Notes: generated by a model not told the origin, from the sequence alone. DNA of 64,000 nt from PALSA-505 sp036501145 (GCA_036501145.1 DASYAV010000246.1:17385-81384); one strand, 5' to 3'. Counted from the first letter of the stretch, positions 15,843 through 24,228 are shown. Numbers and translations are program-made.

Positions 15843-17974
15843 CGGGTCTGCCAGGCGTCGGCGTAGAACTCGTCCTCACCGGCCGGCCCGGCCTCCTCCT
15901 CGCCGGGGAACGCCGCCTCAACCTCGCCGTCCTCGTCATCATCCCCGCCAGCGGCTCCCGGCTCCATCCCGCCGCCGTCCTGCTGCTGCCGGGCAGTGAC
16001 CCGCTGGACGGCGGGAAGCCCGCCCGCAGCTGCCTGACCGGCGTCCGCATCGCCAGCCAGCCGCAGCCGTTCCTGGGACAGGCGGACCGCCATCCGCCGC
16101 TCGGCCCGGTTGGCGGTCAGGCCCGCGTCCCACCGCTCCAGCAGTTCCGTCAGCGCGCGCCGGGTGTCGGGGAACCGGTGAGTCGCGGTGGCCAGCTTGC
16201 GGGCGTAAGCGGCGGCTTCCCGGCTGAACGGCCTGCCCAGCGCCGCAGCATGCTCCCAGGCCAGCTCATGCCAGGCGTGATCACGCGGATCCTGGAACCA
16301 GACCCGGCTGAAGTCCCCGCTGTCCACGGCGACCTGCCACCTCCCGGCGTGCGGGCCGCGCAGCGTGCTGCGCCGGTTGCGGAAGTCGTTCAGCGCCTCG
16401 CCGTTGTAGCGCAGCGTGTCGATCTCCACGCCGTAATGCTGGATCGTGACGTACTCGGCCGCCAGGAACTCCAGCGCCATGTCTGGCCGCGCCGGGATCA
16501 TCAGCGGCCCGGCCCGGGTCCTGCCGTGTTCCAGCATCTCCAGCGGGCTCAGCGCCAGCCCAGGGAACTCCGGCACGGCCAGGCCGCGATGCCGGATGCG
16601 GTGATACAGCCCCGTCCACTCCCGGATGATCAGCTCCAGCTCATCGAGGAAGAAGAACGCCCCGGCCTCGGGCTGGAGCCCGCGGCTGTGCACATCCGGC
16701 CCCTTGTAGCCGGGCAGCGCGGCCAGCAGCCCCTCGCCCAGCGTCCGGAACCAGCGCTCCACCGGCTTGTCGGTCGGGGTGTAGGGCCGGGCAGGCTGAA
16801 GCGAGATGCCGAACCGCCCGCACACGCTGCGGATGTGATTGGACAGGTAGACCTTGCCATGGTCAAACACGATGGTCTCCGCCGCGACCGGCGGCAGCAG
16901 TGGCCGGCCCTGCGCATCCACCAGCTTGCCCGGATCCACGACCACCGCGGCCGGCACCCCGCAATACGGCAGCGTCCCACCACCCGGCCGGTCCGCGTGC
17001 GAGGGGGCGTGGACGGTCTCGAACAGCACCCCGGCCACGTCGACCGCCTTCGTCGACACCGGGGTCAGCCGCAGCCCGGTAATGCACCGGGAGTACAAGT
17101 CCATCGCGACGGTGAGTTCGCATTGCACCCAGCGGCAGGTCACCGGCTCCATCGCGAACACATCCAGCCGGTTAGTGTCCAGGATCACGTACTCGCCGGG
17201 GCGGGTCGCCCGCAGCCGCCCGTAGGCGCCCTGCGGGCGGTTGGCGATCGACCGCTTGGCCTTGGTGCTGCCGGTGAACGCGTTGTTTCCCCGGCCCAGT
17301 TCCCGCAGCAGCTCATACCCGACCGTCCGCGACGGCACCGGCACCACGCCGGGACCGTGCTGCCCGGTCAGGTGCTCCTCGATCTCAGCCAGCAGCAGGC
17401 CGCGCACCGGCCGGCTCTTGGGCACGTGCCGCGCGATCACCTGCCGGGCCGCGTCCAGCCAGCGGGGATCAGCCCGGTCCAGCACGTCCCGCGCCAGGTG
17501 CTCGCTCACCAGCCCGGCCGGGCCATCGTGCGCCTGCATCACCCAGCGGCGCACCGTGCTCACCCCAGCCCCCAGCTCGGCCGCCTTGGCCTGGTACCGG
17601 GCCATCATCGGCACGCCCGGCGCGTACTGCGGCCGCGGTTCCCCCTCCAGCGCCAGCTCCGCGCAGCCGTGCTGGTAACCGGTCCGCACCTCCTGCACAT
17701 GCCGCCACCGGGCGGTCAGCTCATCATCCTCGTGCCCGTCCAGGCTGCCCAGCAACGTGGCCAGCGAGGCCCGCGGCTCCGGCTGCGGCACCAGGATCCG
17801 GGCACCAGGGTGCGACAGCAGCGCCACCAGGTCCATCTGCCGCCACCCCGCAACGCCCGGCGCACCGGCCCGGCGGAGCAGCACCCGGCTGCCCTCGATC
17901 CCGGCGATGGTGAACTGCTCACCGTCCAAGCTCACCGGCAGCCCCGGCCGCAACGGCGTCGTCCAGCCGGTCAT
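15839..17974 (-). CDS. tniA: TniA/TnsB-like DDE transposase
   Basis: ATG 17974 (MTGWTTPLRPGLPVSLDGEQ) overlaps the tnsA stop; 711 residues. An HTH near residue 130 (AAELGAGVSTVRRWVMQAHD) precedes the rve/RNase H-type catalytic core. The first aspartate is in EYVILDTNRLDVFA (about 263), the second in TIVFDHGKVYLSNHI (about 371), and the glutamate in TDKPVERWFRT, with exactly 34 residues between the last two. A basic C-terminal tail follows. It cuts the 3' ends and joins them to target DNA, working with TnsA and TniB. Confidence 0.93.
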   Translation of the reverse strand: MTGWTTPLRPGLPVSLDGEQFTIAGIEGSRVLLRRAGAPGVAGWRQMDLVALLSHPGARILVPQPEPRASLATLLGSLDGHEDDELTARWRHVQEVRTGYQHGCAELALEGEPRPQYAPGVPMMARYQAKAAELGAGVSTVRRWVMQAHDGPAGLVSEHLARDVLDRADPRWLDAARQVIARHVPKSRPVRGLLLAEIEEHLTGQHGPGVVPVPSRTVGYELLRELGRGNNAFTGSTKAKRSIANRPQGAYGRLRATRPGEYVILDTNRLDVFAMEPVTCRWVQCELTVAMDLYSRCITGLRLTPVSTKAVDVAGVLFETVHAPSHADRPGGGTLPYCGVPAAVVVDPGKLVDAQGRPLLPPVAAETIVFDHGKVYLSNHIRSVCGRFGISLQPARPYTPTDKPVERWFRTLGEGLLAALPGYKGPDVHSRGLQPEAGAFFFLDELELIIREWTGLYHRIRHRGLAVPEFPGLALSPLEMLEHGRTRAGPLMIPARPDMALEFLAAEYVTIQHYGVEIDTLRYNGEALNDFRNRRSTLRGPHAGRWQVAVDSGDFSRVWFQDPRDHAWHELAWEHAAALGRPFSREAAAYARKLATATHRFPDTRRALTELLERWDAGLTANRAERRMAVRLSQERLRLAGDADAGQAAAGGLPAVQRVTARQQQDGGGMEPGAAGGDDDEDGEVEAAFPGEEEAGPAGEDEFYADAWQTR

Positions 17975-18741
17975 GCCGGCCTGCGCAGCACCGACTCGCC
18001 CGACAGCGGCCGGGTCAGGTCCGTGACCAGCCTGCCGGCCCACAGCAGCGCCAGCAGCGCGGGCCGGGCCTCATGCCGTGGCCGCTCTCCCGCCAAGCGC
18101 AATTCAGCGTCCGCCAGCTGCTCGCCGTCCCGCACCAGCTGCCAGGCCCGCTCCACCTCCTCAGCGGGCACCACGCCCGCACGCCGGTACCCGGCCAGGA
18201 ACCGGACATTATCCAGCAGCGTCACGTCCGCGCCCGACCACACCTCGTACTCCCAGCCGTGCTCTTCGGCCAGCACGCCAGGCCAGGCCAGCGCCTCAGC
18301 GATGACCGGATCCTGCAGCCGCGCAGCTGGCTTGACGTTCACCAGCCGGGCCGTCCCGGCCTTCGTCACCAGCAGGAAATCCGGCACATGACGCCGCACC
18401 CGGCCACCCGCACACGCCACCAGACGGAACGGCTGAGCATAAATCTGCTGTACCAGCGGATCGAAATCTGCTAACAGCAGCCTGGCCAGCTCCAGCCGGC
18501 TTTCATAGATCACGAACCCGCCCGTCGTCGCCGACGCGTACGAACCGCAGTAATGAGCATCGCCGTGCCGCGAGCGCACCTGCCGCCACGGAACCGAACC
18601 AGCAAAGTCACCCAGCCGCAGCCGGTCCAGCGTGAACTCATGCACCGAGCCGTCGTCATAGCGGATCCAGGCAACCGGATCCGGCGCCTTCACCCGGGCA
18701 CCCTGCCGTGCGAGCATAGGAACAACAGTAGAGACGGACAT
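17971..18741 (-). CDS. tnsA: TnsA-like 5'-strand endonuclease
   Basis: 256 residues. The TnsA endonuclease signature is visible: E80 and E84 in IYESRLELARLLLADFDPLV, D121 in RRHVPDFLLVTKAGT, and K137 in ARLVNVKP. The central QPFRL strand is also typical. TnsA cuts the non-transferred strand so that the element moves by cut-and-paste rather than by cointegration. It is the first gene of the transposition operon, and its ATG at 18741 is within 10 bases of the innermost right-end repeat, so its promoter must overlap the transposon end and could be repressed by bound transposase. Confidence 0.88.
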   Translation of the reverse strand: MSVSTVVPMLARQGARVKAPDPVAWIRYDDGSVHEFTLDRLRLGDFAGSVPWRQVRSRHGDAHYCGSYASATTGGFVIYESRLELARLLLADFDPLVQQIYAQPFRLVACAGGRVRRHVPDFLLVTKAGTARLVNVKPAARLQDPVIAEALAWPGVLAEEHGWEYEVWSGADVTLLDNVRFLAGYRRAGVVPAEEVERAWQLVRDGEQLADAELRLAGERPRHEARPALLALLWAGRLVTDLTRPLSGESVLRRPA

Positions 18742-18748
18742 CCGGAAC

Positions 18749-18827
18749 TATTGCTCACGACACGCGGATTTTGCTCATCCGGTGCTCATGATCACCCGGA
18801 ATTGCTCACAGATCCGCGGATCCTACA
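18749..18827. repeat. Right transposon end with four transposase-binding repeats
   Basis: TTGCTCA-type repeats lie at about 18750, 18771, 18782 and 18802. The best copy, TGCTCATGATCACCCGGAA (18783-18801), is the reverse complement of the internal left-end repeat with one or two differences. The terminal copy runs to CCTACA at 18827. The dense overlapping arrangement resembles the Tn7 right end. Confidence 0.78.
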
Positions 18828-18841
18828 GGGGGTGGGGGGGT

Positions 18842-19924
18842 CTAGCTGGCCTGGGTGAGCAGGCTGGTGAGCTGCAACTGGACCAGCTGCAGCGCGGCGT
18901 CGGTGTCGTCCAGGCTGGTGGCCAGCAGGCCGGCGTGCTCGGCGGTGGCGGCCTGCAGCTCGGCGAACCGCTTGTGCAGCGCGGCTATGACGGTGTCTTT
19001 GGCGCCGTCGCGGCGGGCGTCGGCGATGTCGCGGGCGAGGCGGTCCAGGTCGTCGCGGGCCTTGGTGGTGAACGCGGTGATGATCATTTCCCGCATCTCG
19101 TCCTGGTCGGGGATCGGGATCCGGGACAGGTGGCTTTTCTCGCCGAACCGGGAGACCAGCTCGCGCAGCGCGGCCAGGGTCCCGGTGTGGTGGGCGTGCA
19201 CGAAGTACACCCCGCCGGTGGGGCGGACCCGGATCGCGGTCAGCGACTCGATGTAGGCGCGGAGGACCGCGCGCAGCCGGTCACCGGTCAGGTAGGTGCG
19301 GTTGCGGCGGTAAGCCTCCTGCAGCTGGTCCAGCATCGCCCGCACCTGCTGCTGCTCGCCCTCGGGCAGTGCGGCGATCGCGCCGGCGGCCGGCACCAGG
19401 CGCAGCGACCCGGCGCCGGGATCGGCGGAGTCGGTGTCGCGGACGAACACGCACTCGGCCAGCTTGGTGTCATAGCTCAGCGCGGTGGCGGCCTCGTCGC
19501 GGACCTCGCGGACCACGTGCCGGGTGATCCTGGCGCCGTCGCGGCGGACGTGGCGGACCATCAGGGTGGCCACCCGGTCCTGCCCCTCCTCCCCCGCCTT
19601 CGGCCGCTGCCTGCGCCGCCCAGCGGCGGCGGGGTCGGCCAGCGGGTAGCTCACCCGGACCCCGGCCGGGCCGGTGATCCGCTCGAACGCGTCCACCGGG
19701 CGGATCGGGTCGGGCACCAGCCGCTCGTCCAGGCCGAGCTCGGCGAACCAGCCCTTGATGTCCTTGCGGGTGACCTGGCCATCGAAAATGCTGTAGATCA
19801 CCAGGTGGCCCAGCAGCGGCGTGTCCCCGGCGTCCATCGCCGCCAGGTAGCCGTCCAGCCCGGCCTCCCGGCCCGGCCTGGCCGCGCTGGCTGGCGTGCT
19901 GCTGGCTGGCGTGCTGGTGGTCAT
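18842..19924 (-). CDS. Third protein of a MoxR-vWA cluster (DUF6744-like, tentative)
   Basis: ATG 19924 (MTTSTPASSTPASAARPG) gives 360 residues. The N-terminal half is beta-rich (LLGHLVIYSIFDGQVTRKDI, RVATLMVRHVRRDG), and the C-terminal half is helical, ending in a coiled coil (LQLVQLQLTSLLTQAS). It resembles the uncharacterised proteins encoded next to MoxR and vWA genes in actinobacterial mobile DNA; the family name is from memory. The palindrome AAAACGAGCGTTTT sits 20 bases upstream of the start. The Tn7-like element ends 14 bases past its stop codon. Confidence 0.6.
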   Translation of the reverse strand: MTTSTPASSTPASAARPGREAGLDGYLAAMDAGDTPLLGHLVIYSIFDGQVTRKDIKGWFAELGLDERLVPDPIRPVDAFERITGPAGVRVSYPLADPAAAGRRRQRPKAGEEGQDRVATLMVRHVRRDGARITRHVVREVRDEAATALSYDTKLAECVFVRDTDSADPGAGSLRLVPAAGAIAALPEGEQQQVRAMLDQLQEAYRRNRTYLTGDRLRAVLRAYIESLTAIRVRPTGGVYFVHAHHTGTLAALRELVSRFGEKSHLSRIPIPDQDEMREMIITAFTTKARDDLDRLARDIADARRDGAKDTVIAALHKRFAELQAATAEHAGLLATSLDDTDAALQLVQLQLTSLLTQAS

Positions 19925-19944
19925 GTCCTCGCCTCTCGCGCTCC

Positions 19945-19958
19945 AAAACGAGCGTTTT
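19945..19958. promoter_or_regulatory. AAAACG-AG-CGTTTT operator-like palindrome
   Basis: A 6+6 perfect inverted repeat 20 bases before the ATG at 19924. The same half-sites recur at 23221-23234, 49655-49667 and 59096-59109, so it may be the binding site of one element-encoded regulator. Confidence 0.45.
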
Positions 19959-20037
19959 TGCTTACTGTTCCCAGGGTGCCAGCGGGTACCGACATTTCCA
20001 GGGCCTTTCGTCCGGGGCCTTTCGCAGGTGGGGCTGG

Positions 20038-21648
20038 TCAGATGACGCGGAACATGCCGGCCGCGGCGTGCACGGCGTCGGGGGCGGCCAGGTCGGTGAT
20101 GGCGCGCAGGTTGTCGGTCAGGGCCTCCAGGACCGGCCCGGGGCGGGTCTCGACGGCGACGCCGAACACCCGGTAGCCCAGGTGGGCCTTGCGGTCGTTC
20201 CAGCTGCGCATCCAGTCCTCGGTGATGTGGCTGTGCCCGTCGGTGATCAGCACGATGTCGCCGCGCATCCGGCCCTCGTTGTTGTACTCGTCTTCCAGCA
20301 GATCCGCTGCGGCGTCCAGCGGGGTCTGGAAGTCGGTGCCGCCGCCGTAGAAGAACTCGGCGAAGTCGAGCACGTCGCCGATCGCGGCGGGCCGGGCGGC
20401 GGGGAAGCGGAACGTCATCTGCTCTCCCGCGCTGGAGAACAGGATGCCGGCGAAGTCGCGGCGGGCGGTGCGGGCCTGGTCCAGCAGGGCCAGCGCGCAC
20501 GCCTTCGCCCACGCTTCCCGGGTGGCGCCGCCCGCGCTGCCGCCGCGCATGGAGCCGGAGGTGTCGATGCAGGCGATGATGGCGCCCTGCCCGGCGGGGG
20601 CCTCGCCGCGGGTCTCGTAGATGAACAGCCGCTGCTCGGCGTAGCGGGCGGCGAACGCGGCGCGCAGCGCGGGCACGCCCAGCGCGGCGGTCTCGGACGG
20701 GATGAGCCGGCCCAGGTCATCGCCGAGGGTGATGCCGACCAGCTCGCCGGGCGCGTGCTCGGTCTTGCGGGCCCGCTCGCCGGCAGACATCTGCCGGAAC
20801 CGGCCGATCAGCTGGGCCCACTCCCCCAGCCGTCCCGAGCGCAGCCGCCCGGCCAGCCGGGCCCGCTGGGCGAAACTCATCCGCTGCAGCTCGCCGGGCC
20901 CGACCCCCCACGCCCGCATCACCGCGGTCTCCTCCCGGACCTGCCCGGTGGCCTGCTGGGCCGCCGCACGGGCCGCGGCGCGGATCCCGGGGGCCGCCGC
21001 GGCCAGCGCCTGGGCGGCGGCCGCGTCCGCGGCTGTCACGGCCTGGGTGGCCGCCTCGGCCTGCCCGTCGGCCTGCTGCACCGCGGCGGCTGCGTCGGCC
21101 GGGACGTCGCCGTCCTCACTGGCCTGGGCCGCCGCGGTGTCGAGTGCGTCTTGGACGGCCTGGGCCGCGCCGGCGGCGTCCTGGCGGGCCTGGGCGGCCT
21201 GCTGGGCCGCTTGCTGGGCGTCTTCGGCCTTGGCCAGCATCCGGCGCAGCGCGCTGGCCTGGGCCAGCACGGCCATCGCGGCGGCGTAGGGGTCGCCGGC
21301 GGTCTCGCGGCGCAGCTCGGCGAACTCGGGGCTGTCCAGCAGGGAGGCGATGACCTGGTGGTTGACCAGCCGGGAGGGGTCCATCTCGGCCCGCTCCCGC
21401 AGCTGCGGGGCGGCCTTGTAGGCGGCCAGGAACACATCCCGCAGCAGCTCGGCGGCGTAGTCGTGGGTGTCGGCCAGGTCGTCGGCCAGGTCGCGCAGCG
21501 CGGCGGCCTGCTCCAGCGTCTCGGCCCAGGTCATCTCGTCGAACCGGTCCGCCACGATCGCGGCGGTGGGCGCGGCCGCCGTGGTGCCCAGGCCGAGCCA
21601 CCGGCCCGCCTTGGCGGCCAGGTCCTTCAGCTTCGCCAGCGTTCCCAT
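20038..21648 (-). CDS. vWA-domain protein (ViaA/CoxE-like) of the MoxR pair
   Basis: From ATG 21648, 536 residues: a helical N-terminal region, a long Ala/Gln-rich helix (residues about 150-260), then a vWA domain. The MIDAS motif DTSGSM is near residue 362 (IIACIDTSGSMRGGS), with threonine/aspartate partners in FFYGGGTDFQTPLD and DIVLITDGHSHI. vWA proteins of this type are paired with MoxR ATPases and bind or remodel substrates through the metal site. It lies 17 bases downstream of the MoxR gene and upstream of the 18842 gene, so the three form one operon. Confidence 0.85.
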   Translation of the reverse strand: MGTLAKLKDLAAKAGRWLGLGTTAAAPTAAIVADRFDEMTWAETLEQAAALRDLADDLADTHDYAAELLRDVFLAAYKAAPQLRERAEMDPSRLVNHQVIASLLDSPEFAELRRETAGDPYAAAMAVLAQASALRRMLAKAEDAQQAAQQAAQARQDAAGAAQAVQDALDTAAAQASEDGDVPADAAAAVQQADGQAEAATQAVTAADAAAAQALAAAAPGIRAAARAAAQQATGQVREETAVMRAWGVGPGELQRMSFAQRARLAGRLRSGRLGEWAQLIGRFRQMSAGERARKTEHAPGELVGITLGDDLGRLIPSETAALGVPALRAAFAARYAEQRLFIYETRGEAPAGQGAIIACIDTSGSMRGGSAGGATREAWAKACALALLDQARTARRDFAGILFSSAGEQMTFRFPAARPAAIGDVLDFAEFFYGGGTDFQTPLDAAADLLEDEYNNEGRMRGDIVLITDGHSHITEDWMRSWNDRKAHLGYRVFGVAVETRPGPVLEALTDNLRAITDLAAPDAVHAAAGMFRVI

Positions 21649-21665
21649 CGTCGGTGTCCCCTCCC

Positions 21666-22856
21666 CTACAGGCTCGCGCTGACCATGGAGGCGTCCACCC
21701 CGAGGGCTTCCACCATGACCCGGGCGTGCACCGCGCGGCGCCGCGCGGCGACCTGGTCCAGGGTGGCGGTCGACCGGCCCGCCGCAGCCGCTTCGCCGAG
21801 CATCTCCTGCAGCCGCTTGCCGGCCTTGGCCAGCTTGCGGTTGGCCTCCTTGATCGCCCACTCCGACAGGGCCTCGCGGGACTGCCCGGCCTTGGCATCG
21901 AGCTCAGCCTCGAGCTCGTCGATCGCGTCGGCCAGGTCCAGGGCCTCCCGGGCGTCGGGGTTGACCAGCTGCAGCACCTCCCGCTCCACCGTGGAACGCT
22001 CGGTGGTGGAGTCCCACAGCACCGCGGTGAGCACGGCCAGGTCGTTATCGGTGACCTCCGGGCGGCCATCCAGGTAGGCGCTGGCCTGCAGCAGCCGCAC
22101 CGCCTGCTTCCACCTGCGGTCGCTGACCGTCAGCGCCTGGCGGCGCAGCGCAGCCCGCAGCGTGCACACCGCGTCCACCACCCCGTCGGGCACCGCGACC
22201 GCGGGCACCTCGTGCTCCACCGCGTGCCGCAGGCCGGCCAGGTCGACCGTGGTCCGCGCCGCCGGTGTGGGCCGGGTGACGGCAGAGCGGACCAGGGCGG
22301 CGAAGTTGGACGGGTCGGCCAGGTAGCCGACCTCCAGGCGGACCAGCAGCCGGTCATAGACCGCCGCCAGCTCCTCCCCCGCGGGCAGCTCGTTGGACGC
22401 CGTCACCGCCGCGATCAGCGGGCAGCTGATCGGCGCCCCGCCGTTCTCCGGGTGATACAGCCGCTCGTTGAGGAACGCCAGCGTCTCGTTCAGCGCCCCC
22501 GCGCTGCACTTGAAGATCTCGTCGATGAACGCGATCTCGCACTGGGTCGCCCGGCCGTCGAACACCTGCGTGTAGACGCCCTGGGTCAGCGCGCCGACGT
22601 CCACCGGGCCGAACATCCGCTTGGGGTCGGTGAACTTGGACAGCAGGATCTCCCAGTACCGGGCCCCGTCGATCCGGCCGGTCAGCTCCCGCGCCAGCTC
22701 GCTCTTGGCCGTCCCGGGCGGGCCCAGCAGCAGCGAATGCTGCCCGGCCAGGATCGCCGTCACCAGCGCCCGCACCACCGCCGACCGCTCCCAGTACGCC
22801 TCCGCCAGCTCGGCCGTGATCGCCCGCAGCTGCCCGGCCGCCGTGCCGTTGCTCAT
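21666..22856 (-). CDS. MoxR/RavA-type AAA+ ATPase
   Basis: ATG 22856 (MSNGTAAGQLRAITAELAEA), 396 residues. Walker A HSLLLGPPGTAKSELAREL is near residue 45, Walker B EIAFIDEIFK near 112, sensor 1 AAVTASNELP, and the conserved KFTDPKRMFGPVDV segment of MoxR/RavA. The C-terminal part contains helices (AIDELEAELDAKAGQSREAL) like those of RavA. It is predicted to act as a chaperone-like hexamer together with the downstream vWA protein. Expression is probably controlled from the tandem palindromes at 22878-22942. Confidence 0.88.
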   Translation of the reverse strand: MSNGTAAGQLRAITAELAEAYWERSAVVRALVTAILAGQHSLLLGPPGTAKSELARELTGRIDGARYWEILLSKFTDPKRMFGPVDVGALTQGVYTQVFDGRATQCEIAFIDEIFKCSAGALNETLAFLNERLYHPENGGAPISCPLIAAVTASNELPAGEELAAVYDRLLVRLEVGYLADPSNFAALVRSAVTRPTPAARTTVDLAGLRHAVEHEVPAVAVPDGVVDAVCTLRAALRRQALTVSDRRWKQAVRLLQASAYLDGRPEVTDNDLAVLTAVLWDSTTERSTVEREVLQLVNPDAREALDLADAIDELEAELDAKAGQSREALSEWAIKEANRKLAKAGKRLQEMLGEAAAAGRSTATLDQVAARRRAVHARVMVEALGVDASMVSASL

Positions 22857-22877
22857 GCCGCCATCCTCCACGCTCAA

Positions 22878-22942
22878 AAGTGGCTTGCCACTTAGGTTCA
22901 TGGTTAAGCTAACACAGCCGGTCGACAAGTGGCAAGCCACTA
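22878..22942. promoter_or_regulatory. Tandem palindromic operators between divergent genes
   Basis: AAGTGGC-TT-GCCACTT (22878-22893) and AAGTGGC-AA-GCCACTA (22927-22942) are near-identical 16-base palindromes 49 bases apart, centre to centre. They fill the gap between the minus-strand MoxR gene (start 22856) and the plus-strand small gene (start 22959). One dimeric repressor could control both promoters. Confidence 0.75.
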
Positions 22943-22958
22943 TGAGAGGATCGCAGGC

Positions 22959-23222
22959 GTGTCCAGCCAGCACAGCGCGACCACACGCAACTTCCGGCCC
23001 GACGAAGACGAGTACGCGCCCGCCAGGGACGAGCTCGGCAGCCGCGGCCGCCACATGACCGACTACCTGCGCGCCTGCCTGCGCTGGCTCAAAGCCGACC
23101 CCGACGCCGCCCTGGCCGCCCTCGCCCCCCACTGGCCACCACCCCGCCGCTACGGCCGCCGCCCCCACAACGCCGGCACGGACGGCAAGCCTGCACCTGC
23201 CAGACCCAGCCCCTCAAACTAA
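22959..23222 (+). CDS. Small divergent protein, possible regulator of the MoxR operon
   Basis: GTG 22959 gives 87 residues. The middle part (FRPDEDEYAPARDELGSRGR, MTDYLRACLRWLKADPDA) is helical and charged and ends in a basic Pro-rich tail. It is divergent from the MoxR operon across the tandem operators, the position of an autoregulated repressor; however, no standard helix-turn-helix is obvious, so a ribbon-helix-helix-like or unknown fold is possible. Confidence 0.55.
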   Translation: MSSQHSATTRNFRPDEDEYAPARDELGSRGRHMTDYLRACLRWLKADPDAALAALAPHWPPPRRYGRRPHNAGTDGKPAPARPSPSN

Positions 23223-23393
23223 AACGCCCGTTTTGGCTTACGGGGCGCCGTCGCCTTGGGACTAGCTGAGGAGCTTGACCAGGTCTGCTATTTCCTGCGG
23301 GCCGAGGTGTGAGCGTATGAGTTCCACGAGGTCATGCGTCGAGTTTCCTCGGGATGCGCCCGTCCCAGCTCTTATCAGGGGCCTGGCCGCCCG
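23222..23393 (-). pseudogene. Duplicated parB 3' end
   Basis: About 172 bases are roughly 85% identical to 24348-24517, including the last codons of parB (STHDLVELIRSHLGPQEIAD..., stop at 23262) and the sequence just beyond the stop. The upstream coding part is missing. The two copies are direct repeats enclosing the toxin-antitoxin genes. The AAAACGCCCGTTTT palindrome at 23221-23234 marks its edge. Confidence 0.8.
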
Positions 23394-23438
23394 CGTGGTG
23401 CTCGCAGCCGCCACTGACCCCGGCAGTATGATCCGGGT

Positions 23439-23690
23439 ATGAGCGACCGGAAAGCGCGTCTCACTATCACCGTCGACCCTCACCTCAGCGCCTACGCCGA
23501 GCACCTGGTCGAAGCCGGGCAGGCTCCTTCGGTCTCGGCCGCCTTCAGCGCGGCGATGGAGGAGAAGGTCTACCGTGACCGGCGGCTGCGCAGCCTCTGG
23601 AACGAGAAGGTGGCCCAGGCCGACCCAGCCAAGGTGGCCCGCATGGCCGCCCACGTCGACCGCCAGGTCCGCCAGCTCGCCGGCCAGTGA
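23439..23690 (+). CDS. Antitoxin of a VapBC-like pair
   Basis: 83 residues: RLTITVDPHLSAYAEHLVEA resembles the beta-strand and first helix of ribbon-helix-helix antitoxins, followed by a charged C-terminal arm (RDRRLRSLWNEKVAQADP) that would wrap the toxin. Its stop overlaps the toxin start by four bases (GTGA), the usual coupling in such modules. Confidence 0.7.
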   Translation: MSDRKARLTITVDPHLSAYAEHLVEAGQAPSVSAAFSAAMEEKVYRDRRLRSLWNEKVAQADPAKVARMAAHVDRQVRQLAGQ

Positions 23691-24127
23691 GCGGCGACGT
23701 CGCCCCGCAGAAGTCCCCGCCCTACATCCTCGATCTCAGCGTCCTGATCGCTATCGCCCGGGGCGACACCGACATCATGGCCCTGATCCAGGGCTACGAC
23801 GCGGGCAGGCAGCCCCTCGTCGTCCCGGCCCTGACCGCCGCCGGGGCGGCCCTCGATGCCCGCAGTGATGACGCCGACGACCTCCTCGCCGGCGTCGAAC
23901 TCCTGGAGGCCGTCACCGTCGCCCCGCTCCGCGACACCGAGCAGGCCACCCGGCTCGCCGCCATCATCGCCCGCACCGGCCTGGACCCCTGGGACGCCCA
24001 CGCCGCCGCTGTCGCCGACGCCTCCGCCTGCCCGGTCATCACCCTGGACGCCGCCAAATGGCAGCAACCCTCCCTGGAGCTGGACCGGCCACTCGACATC
24101 ATCGAGATCGCCGACCCTGGCGACTGA
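23687..24127 (+). CDS. PIN-domain toxin (VapC-like)
   Basis: 146 residues from GTG 23687. The PIN-domain acidic residues are visible: D in PYILDLSVLIAIARGDTD near residue 14, and D residues in GLDPWDAHAAAVADASACPV and VITLDAAKW. VapC proteins are Mg-dependent RNases that cut tRNA or rRNA and are held inactive by the antitoxin. The pair is enclosed by two copies of the parB 3' end, so it entered beside the partition locus as an addiction cassette. Confidence 0.78.
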   Translation: MSGDVAPQKSPPYILDLSVLIAIARGDTDIMALIQGYDAGRQPLVVPALTAAGAALDARSDDADDLLAGVELLEAVTVAPLRDTEQATRLAAIIARTGLDPWDAHAAAVADASACPVITLDAAKWQQPSLELDRPLDIIEIADPGD

Positions 24128-24170
24128 CCCTCAGCCAGGGCAAGGCAGTTGCTCACGCACGGTAGCGGCG

Positions 24171-24228
24171 GTTTGTCTCATCTCATGTCTCACCCTCGCG
24201 CGCGTCTGCACGTAAGAAGGGCGAGACA
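24171..24228. promoter_or_regulatory. GTCTC-rich inverted repeat region
   Basis: GTTTGTCTC at 24171-24179 and TGTCTCACCC (24186-24195) face GGGCGAGACA (24219-24228); the last two pair at 9 of 10 positions. The half-site GTTTGTCTC also forms the perfect palindrome inside the gene at 30388. The 260-base gap 24128-24387 holds no gene that I can support. Confidence 0.35.

Larger units (their letters stand above)
11926..18827 (-). mobile_element. Tn7-like transposon with TnsA, TniA, TniB and TniQ/TnsD
   Basis: A 6.9-kb unit. Its left end begins TGTAGGGTCCG at 11926 and its right end finishes CGGATCCTACA at 18827, giving inverted 27-base termini that match at 17 of 27 positions without gaps, concentrated in TGTAGGRTCCG and TGAGCART. 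Further 20-base repeats of the TTCCGSRTGATCATGAGCAA type lie inside each end in opposite orientation, as TnsB sites do. The four genes run minus-strand in the Tn7 order A-B-C-D with 4-base overlaps. The adjacent 5-mers (AGGGC left, GGGGG right) are not an exact target duplication. No cargo genes are present. Confidence 0.85.

Noticed and set aside
13039..18391. Very long plus-strand open frames opposite the transposition genes
   Set aside because: They are mirror frames of GC-rich coding DNA; their translations are Gly/Ala/Arg/Pro low-complexity, while the minus-strand frames carry all transposase motifs.
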